This document shows positions 6,453 to 10,228 of a stretch of DNA of 10,228 nt, one piece after another. The notes beneath the pieces were generated by a model. It saw nothing but the letters and a program-made list of their open reading frames with translations. It was not told the origin of the DNA and did no database searches. The stretch's first letter is position 1. Each line of letters opens with the position of its first letter. The DNA comes from Bacteroidota bacterium (GTDB lineage: Bacteria > Bacteroidota > Bacteroidia > Chitinophagales > Chitinophagaceae). The translations under genes were made by a program, and so were the position numbers. The stretch spans positions 1 through 10,228 of the forward strand of contig JAEWBT010000030.1 of the NCBI GenBank assembly GCA_023391015.1, written 5' to 3'.

Positions 6453-8294
6453 ATGCCCGCCGTCCGTTTTCTTTTCGTTTCCGTCCTGCTGAGCCTGCTG
6501 ACTTTCGGCGCGTGCGCCCAGGTTGCTTTCCGGATAGAAGTTTTGTATGATGAAGTAGGTGTGGACAAGGCTTTCCAGGTGCAATACAATCTGGAAAACG
6601 CCGGCAATCTGGTGGAGATGACCCTGCAACCCGCCGAGCCGTTTACCACCATCGGCAACTACGCCGACGCCAGTCGCACGAGCACCCAAATTACCAACGG
6701 CAAAACCACCACCACGCGGACCTACACCCGCACCTATACGCTGCGCGCTTCTCAAACTGGCTTTTTTCGATTGCCCGCCGCCGTGGCCCGTACGGCAGAC
6801 GGCAAAACGTATCGCTCCGACCCGAAGATGATTGAAGTGGTCAAAAACGATCCACGACGCGCGCAATCAGCTCAGGCCCAAGACCCGTTCACCGACCCGT
6901 TTGGCAGTGATCCTTTTGGAGGCGACCCATTTGGCCCGGATCCGTTTAGCGGTCAAAATCCGTTTGGCCCCGGTTCGCCGCTGGACCGCATTGCCGATGC
7001 TTTCCGGCAGGAACGCCGACTGCCCACCGCAGCCGAGGTGCAGGATTTGGCGTTTCTGGAGATCGTTCCGCAGAAAAAGACTGCTTATGAAGGTGAGCCC
7101 ATTATTGTGGAGTATCTCTTGGTTTCCGGAATTCCGGTAAGCGGCAATTTAAATAAAATGCCCGCGCCGGACGGCTTTTGGGTAGAAGAAATAGGCGGCG
7201 AAAAAGAAGAAAGAAGCACCCGTACGATTGGCAACCGGGTTTTTGAAACTTTGCTCATCAAACGCGTGGCCCTGCTGCCGCAGCGCACCGGCAACCTGAC
7301 CATCGAGCCCGCTGAGATGCAGGCCGTGGGCACCATAGACGACGGATTCGGAAATGCACAGCAACACACCTGGATTATCAAATCTGCGCCGGTTACACTT
7401 CAAATCAAGCCCCTGCCGGCTACCGAAAAGCCCACGAATTTTAAAGGGGCGGTTGGGAATTACAAGATAGAGGCTACGCTGGAGCCACCCACCATGCCAC
7501 GCAACGGGGCTTCGACGCTAAGACTGGTGATATCCGGGGAAGGCAACCTGGCGCAGTTGGATGCGCCACCGCTATCGCTGCCAACCGCTTTGGAAAGCGA
7601 GCACCCTACGGCCAGAAATGACCTGCACACCGACGGACAATACCTCACCGGCAGCCGGACATTCACTTATACCATCACAGCGTCTGAAGAAGGGACTTTC
7701 ACCATCCCACCCGTTCGCTTTTCTTTTTTCAACCCCGAAACCGGAAGCTACGAAGAAGCAGCCACACAACCCCTGACGCTCTCCGTAACGGAGGCCGAAA
7801 TGGTTGCGGAACCGGGGGACGGTACTTCCGGAAATAAAAGTAACTCTTGGTGGATTGGAGGCTTTTTCACCTTGGTTGCGGTTATCGCAGGTGTGTTGAT
7901 TTACAGCCGTCGCAAGCCGCAAGCAACCGTCGCGCCCCCCCCTTCGCCAGAGCCATCGTTACCCGCCTCTTTTCAGCCTACACCGACGACAGGGCCTTCT
8001 GTTCCAGCCCTACCAGAACCCTCTAGAATTCCGGAAATCAGCGCCCCACGCGAAGCCCTTTCGGCCATTGATAAGGTTCTTTTGGAGAAAACGGGACAAT
8101 TGGCTGCCGGACTGTCCGCGCCGGTTTTGGAAGGTCTTGGGTTAGATGTTGTTACCACGCAGCGGGTCCTTTTTTTCCGGAAAAAAGCGGAAGCGGCGCT
8201 CTATGGTGGCCTGCCCACATCCGACGTCGATTTGGTGGCCGAGGGCCGCGCCCTGCTTTCTGATCTTTCCCGCTGGAATCCTCAAAACCGGTAG
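6453..8294 (+). CDS. batD: BatD family protein (aerotolerance-type, membrane-anchored)
   Basis: This 613-residue envelope protein resembles BatD of the Bacteroides aerotolerance (bat) operon, a family whose biochemical role is not established. Residues 1-22 look like a signal peptide ending ACA-Q. The following domain (FRIEVLYDEVGVDKAFQVQYNL) is the beta-rich N-terminal BatD region. A low-complexity stretch of DPFG-type repeats fills residues 144-173. Further beta-sandwich-like regions run to about 460. A single membrane helix lies at about 466-486 (WWIGGFFTLVAVIAGVLIYS) and is followed by basic SRRK. The cytoplasmic tail has a proline-rich linker and then a helical segment ending in KKAEAALYGG and DLSRWNP. 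Most of the protein should therefore be extracytoplasmic. The batA, batB, batC and moxR genes are not adjacent, which is unusual. The stop lies 10 bases before the deacetylase start, implying an operon. Confidence 0.8.
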   Translation: MPAVRFLFVSVLLSLLTFGACAQVAFRIEVLYDEVGVDKAFQVQYNLENAGNLVEMTLQPAEPFTTIGNYADASRTSTQITNGKTTTTRTYTRTYTLRASQTGFFRLPAAVARTADGKTYRSDPKMIEVVKNDPRRAQSAQAQDPFTDPFGSDPFGGDPFGPDPFSGQNPFGPGSPLDRIADAFRQERRLPTAAEVQDLAFLEIVPQKKTAYEGEPIIVEYLLVSGIPVSGNLNKMPAPDGFWVEEIGGEKEERSTRTIGNRVFETLLIKRVALLPQRTGNLTIEPAEMQAVGTIDDGFGNAQQHTWIIKSAPVTLQIKPLPATEKPTNFKGAVGNYKIEATLEPPTMPRNGASTLRLVISGEGNLAQLDAPPLSLPTALESEHPTARNDLHTDGQYLTGSRTFTYTITASEEGTFTIPPVRFSFFNPETGSYEEAATQPLTLSVTEAEMVAEPGDGTSGNKSNSWWIGGFFTLVAVIAGVLIYSRRKPQATVAPPPSPEPSLPASFQPTPTTGPSVPALPEPSRIPEISAPREALSAIDKVLLEKTGQLAAGLSAPVLEGLGLDVVTTQRVLFFRKKAEAALYGGLPTSDVDLVAEGRALLSDLSRWNPQNR

Positions 8295-8304
8295 CACTTT
8301 GCAC

Positions 8305-8946
8305 ATGCGACTCTACGCCGTCAAGACGCCCCGCATCCTGCCTTTTCTGCAACCCAAAGGACTCATCTGGAAAGGCGGAAAAATGCTTTCGCCCAAAGGG
8401 ATTTACCTCACTTTTGACGACGGGCCACACCCCGAAATCACCCCACAGGTTTTAAGCCTGCTGCGGAGGTACAATGCAAAAGCCACCTTTTTTTGTGTAG
8501 GCGAAAACGCTGCCCGTTTTCCGGAAATTGTGGCACAAATCCGGGCCGAAGGCCACGCCCTTGGCAACCACACCCACAACCACCTGAACGGCTGGAAAAC
8601 GCCTACGCGCACCTACGTTGAAAATACCCTAACAGCAGCGCAGCATTTGCCCACCGGTTGGTTTCGTCCACCCTACGGACGCATTCGCGCAGCACAAGCA
8701 CATTATATTCAGCAAAACGGCCTCCGGGTAGTGATGTGGGACGTTCTTTCCTGTGATTTCGATCCGCAGTACACCGCCCGCGATTGCGCCCGCTTTGTGA
8801 TTCGCCATGCCCGGCCCGGCAGTATTGTAGTGTTTCACGACAGCCCGAAAGCGGCCCCGCGCTGTCTACCCGCCTTGGAAGCGGTATTGCGTTACTACCA
8901 CCGCCGGAGTGTGCCGCTGCTGGCATTTCCGGAATTAGGCCGTTAA
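8305..8946 (+). CDS. Polysaccharide deacetylase (NodB homology, CE4 family)
   Basis: This 213-residue metal-dependent deacetylase of carbohydrate esterase family 4 likely removes N-acetyl groups from peptidoglycan or another N-acetylated glycan. All five NodB motifs are visible: TFDDG (residues 36-40; Asp38 catalytic base, Asp39 metal), HTHNH (89-93; two metal histidines), RPPYG (121-125), DVLSCDFD (146-153) and VFHDS (176-180). The N-terminus (MRLYAVKTPRILPFL) has no signal peptide and no membrane anchor, so the protein would be cytoplasmic unless exported another way. The protein is little more than the NodB domain. The ATG at 8305 lies 10 bases after the batD stop. An upstream extension of 53 codons overlapping batD looks like frame shadow. 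It is cotranscribed with the TatD-like gene (gap 14 bases). Confidence 0.9.
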   Translation: MRLYAVKTPRILPFLQPKGLIWKGGKMLSPKGIYLTFDDGPHPEITPQVLSLLRRYNAKATFFCVGENAARFPEIVAQIRAEGHALGNHTHNHLNGWKTPTRTYVENTLTAAQHLPTGWFRPPYGRIRAAQAHYIQQNGLRVVMWDVLSCDFDPQYTARDCARFVIRHARPGSIVVFHDSPKAAPRCLPALEAVLRYYHRRSVPLLAFPELGR

Positions 8947-8960
8947 AAAGAAAAAGTACC

Positions 8961-9728
8961 ATGACTCTGATTGATACCCATGCCCACCTCTACGATGAAA
9001 CTTTTCTGACTGATCAGGAAGCGATGCTCCAACGCGCCACGGCTGCCGGTGTGGGCCAGATTTTGCTGCCCAACTGCGACTTGGAAACGGTGCAACCGAT
9101 GCTGGACCTCTGCCAAAAACACCCGCAGCAGTGCTTTCCGATGATTGGACTGCACCCGTGCTACGTGAAAGAAAATTTTAGGGAAGAGTTGGAAGCTATC
9201 AAATCATTTCTCCCACAAAACCGTTTTTGGGCCATTGGCGAAATCGGGCTGGATTTTTATTGGGATAAAACCTTCGTGGCGCAGCAGGAAGAAGCATTCC
9301 GAATGCAAATTGGCTGGGCATTGGACAATCAGTTACCGGTCGTGGTTCACAGCCGCGAAAGCACCGGTGCGTGTCTGGATATTTTAGAAAAAACGGGCGG
9401 TGGAGACCTTACCGGTGTGTTGCATTGCTTTAGCGGAACGGTGGCAGAAGCGGAACGAACAGCGGCGCTGGGTCTTTACCTCGGCATTGGGGGCGTGATG
9501 ACCTATAAAAAATCTATCCTCCCGGAAATTGTGCGGGCAGTGGGTTTGGAGCGTTTGGTTCTGGAAACCGATGCGCCGTATCTCTCGCCGGTGCCTTATC
9601 GCGGCAAGCGAAACGAAAGCAGTTATGTGCCCCACATTGCGCAGGCAGTGGCCGTTGCACTGGAAATACCGGTGGAAGAGGTGGCGCGGGTGACAACCGA
9701 AAATGCCCGGAAACTGTTTGGTCTGTAA
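8961..9728 (+). CDS. TatD family metal-dependent hydrolase (3'-5' DNase-like)
   Basis: This 255-residue cytoplasmic TIM-barrel hydrolase of the TatD/YcfH family is a presumed metal-dependent nuclease. Metal ligands are visible in order: His7 and His9 (DTHAHLYD), Glu94 (GEIGLDFY), His130 (VVHSRES), His155 (LHCFSG) and Asp204 (LETDAPYLSP). The family's RGKRNES segment is at 214-220. Length matches E. coli TatD (260). The start at 8961 puts MTLIDTHAH at the N-terminus as in relatives; the preceding sequence is A-rich without a Shine-Dalgarno, typical of Bacteroidota. It is the last gene of the batD-deacetylase-tatD cluster. The family includes DNA repair, apoptosis-type DNases and D-aminoacyl-tRNA-related proteins, so the exact substrate is open. 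Confidence 0.93.
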   Translation: MTLIDTHAHLYDETFLTDQEAMLQRATAAGVGQILLPNCDLETVQPMLDLCQKHPQQCFPMIGLHPCYVKENFREELEAIKSFLPQNRFWAIGEIGLDFYWDKTFVAQQEEAFRMQIGWALDNQLPVVVHSRESTGACLDILEKTGGGDLTGVLHCFSGTVAEAERTAALGLYLGIGGVMTYKKSILPEIVRAVGLERLVLETDAPYLSPVPYRGKRNESSYVPHIAQAVAVALEIPVEEVARVTTENARKLFGL

Positions 9729-9801
9729 GTGAATCTTGGCTCATTTGGCCTGACAGACAAAACATTTCTGGGAAAAGCAGCAGCACTTTCACAACACGGT
9801 T

Positions 9802-9828
9802 AAAAAACCATCTACCTGCGGTGGATGG
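9802..9828 (-). terminator. Minus-strand hairpin with T-tract in the tatD-glycosyltransferase gap
   Basis: CCATCTACC (9808-9816) and GGTGGATGG (9820-9828) pair over nine bases with one G-T wobble around the loop TGC. Read on the minus strand the stem is followed directly by TTTTTT (9807-9802), which is terminator-like. On the plus strand there is no T-tract after it. No recognised minus-strand gene lies to its right, so it either ends a small unrecognised transcript or is a REP-like hairpin. Confidence 0.4.
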
Positions 9829-9883
9829 GAATTAAGTGTGTTGAAGTGTCCGACGCCTTCCGCCATTTCCGGAAATTGCAGCC

Positions 9884-9988
9884 CTACGCCTTGTCTATGC
9901 GCAGGGCATTTTTATTTGTGCCTGCCAGGTGCTGTTTCAGCGGGATAAGCGCTTCGCGCAACGCATACTCTTTTCCGGAAAATCCCAA
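9884..9988 (-). CDS. Possible small or remnant ORF, 34 codons (TTG start)
   Basis: I do not recognise this product. The frame begins after a stop at a possible TTG (9988) and ends in TAG (9886-9884), encoding GKEYALREALIPLKQHL within a 34-residue peptide that ends NALRIDKA. The composition (alternating charged and aliphatic residues, no Cys or Trp) and third-position GC of about 58% by hand count resemble real coding sequence. It could be a small protein or the 3' remnant of a lost gene. A minus-strand terminator-like hairpin lies 56 bases after the stop, in the right orientation. Against it are the weak start codon, the absence of a clear promoter, and a TTTCCGGAAA at its beginning that supplies five of the codons. 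Confidence 0.2.
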   Translation of the reverse strand: MGFSGKEYALREALIPLKQHLAGTNKNALRIDKA

Positions 9989-10017
9989 CTATAAGGCACA
10001 CTTTTTGTTTATTGGCT

Positions 10018-10060
10018 GACAGTCCCCAGCCCTACTTTAACCCGGGCGGCTGTCTTTTTT
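10018..10060 (+). terminator. Possible plus-strand terminator or leader attenuator before the glycosyltransferase gene
   Basis: GACAGTC (10018-10024) pairs with GGCTGTC (10048-10054) with one G-T wobble. The stem continues for two more G-C pairs after a C-C mismatch. TTTTTT follows at 10055-10060. It could end transcription of the batD-deacetylase-tatD cluster, although it is about 290 bases past the tatD stop. Because only 20 bases separate it from the glycosyltransferase ATG, it could instead act as an attenuator if that gene's promoter lies upstream. TACTTTAA in the loop (10033-10040) resembles a -7 box with TTG 18 bases upstream. Confidence 0.4.
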
Positions 10061-10080
10061 AACCCCTTTTTATTCCCTAC

Positions 10081-10228
10081 ATGCAGCTCGTTTGTTTCTC
10101 GCACCTGCGCTGGAATTTTGTGTACCAGCGCCCCCAACACCTGCTTTCCCGTTTCGCGAAAGCATACAAGGTTTATTTTATTGAAGAACCCACCCCGACG
10201 GCCGCCCCCGACGACCACTACGATGCTT
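10081..10228 (+). CDS. Glycosyltransferase, N-terminal part (continues past window)
   Basis: Only the first 49 codons are present. The N-terminus MQLVCFSHLRWNFVYQRPQH is characteristic of a GT-B glycosyltransferase subgroup (glycosyltransferase family 1/4 type). The QRPQHLLSRFAK segment and the following strand KVYFIEEP form the first half of an N-terminal Rossmann-like domain. Such enzymes transfer sugars onto cell-surface glycans, and in other genomes they are often found beside UDP-galactopyranose mutase; nothing beyond this can be checked here. The start at 10081 is the only sensible one: it gives a direct beta strand (LVCFSHL) and follows a T-rich leader with no Shine-Dalgarno. A hairpin with T-tract lies 20 bases upstream. 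An opposite-strand frame over the same stretch is a shadow. Confidence 0.8.
   Translation, partial: MQLVCFSHLRWNFVYQRPQHLLSRFAKAYKVYFIEEPTPTAAPDDHYDA

Larger units (their letters stand above)
9729..10080. other. 352-base gap between tatD and the glycosyltransferase gene
   Basis: No recognised gene lies here. The gap contains two TTTCCGGAAA palindromes (9866-9875 and 9972-9981), a minus-strand hairpin with T-tract, a plus-strand hairpin with T-tract, and a 34-codon minus-strand frame of uncertain reality. An imperfect inverted pair, GCAGGGCA/TGCCTGC, lies around 9901-9925. A 64-codon plus-strand frame crosses the region but has an implausible composition. Confidence 0.7.

Noticed and set aside
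6288..6866. A 192-codon minus-strand frame before and into batD
   Set aside because: It crosses the hairpin and the batD promoter and signal peptide region and shows no domain.
9825..10019. A 64-codon plus-strand frame in the tatD-glycosyltransferase gap
   Set aside because: Composition is implausible, it begins inside a hairpin arm, and no start signal is present.
10009..10218. A 69-codon minus-strand frame over the glycosyltransferase start
   Set aside because: The plus-strand N-terminus matches a known glycosyltransferase pattern, so the minus frame is its shadow.
1..10228. CRISPR array, tRNA, rRNA, prophage or insertion sequence
   Set aside because: No regularly spaced 25-40 base repeats, no cloverleaf or rRNA-like stretch, and no transposase, integrase or phage genes were seen. 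The repeated TTCCGGAA word is too short and irregularly spaced for CRISPR.

Overview
The window looks like chromosomal DNA of a Bacteroidota bacterium, possibly a moderately GC-rich member of the Saprospiria, Chitinophagia or Cytophagia. Four things suggest this. There is a BatD aerotolerance-type protein. Shine-Dalgarno sequences are nearly absent. Several genes start a few bases after a TAnnTTTG-like -7 box, the Bacteroidota promoter type. The FtsX/MacB-type transporter, FumC and NodB/TatD genes also fit. The exact genus cannot be read from the sequence.

Layout from left to right. On the minus strand, 1-1623 holds a two-gene ABC transporter operon (ATPase then a MacB/FtsX-like permease, stop and start overlapping as ATGA); the permease runs off the left edge. 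A 189-base divergent intergenic region leads to a plus-strand long-chain acyl-CoA synthetase (1813-3588). This gene converges on a minus-strand class II fumarase (3680-5104), and a strong bidirectional terminator lies between them. A 455-base gap then holds a cluster of short hairpin repeats (REP-like). A plus-strand short-chain dehydrogenase follows (5560-6258), then a 194-base gap with one GC hairpin and a good promoter box. Next comes a plus-strand cluster of batD-like gene, NodB-type deacetylase and TatD-type nuclease (6453-9728), with gaps of 10 and 14 bases. A 352-base gap (9729-10080) contains two hairpins with T-tracts on opposite strands and a small possible minus-strand ORF. The window ends in the first 49 codons of a glycosyltransferase.

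The genes are mostly housekeeping or envelope functions: lipid activation, TCA cycle, envelope transport, envelope-linked BatD, polysaccharide deacetylation and glycosyl transfer. There is no phage, transposase, CRISPR or tRNA signal.

The most unusual feature is not a gene. The perfect palindrome TTCCGGAA occurs 19 times by hand count, mostly inside TTTCCGGAAA, where well under one is expected from composition. It lies in every intergenic region longer than 50 bases and is about five times denser there than in genes. Inside genes it is read in all three codon phases. Three copies sit exactly 22 bases apart between the divergent transporter and acyl-CoA synthetase genes. This looks like a genome-wide DNA signal (HIP1-like, uptake-like, or a protein-binding site).
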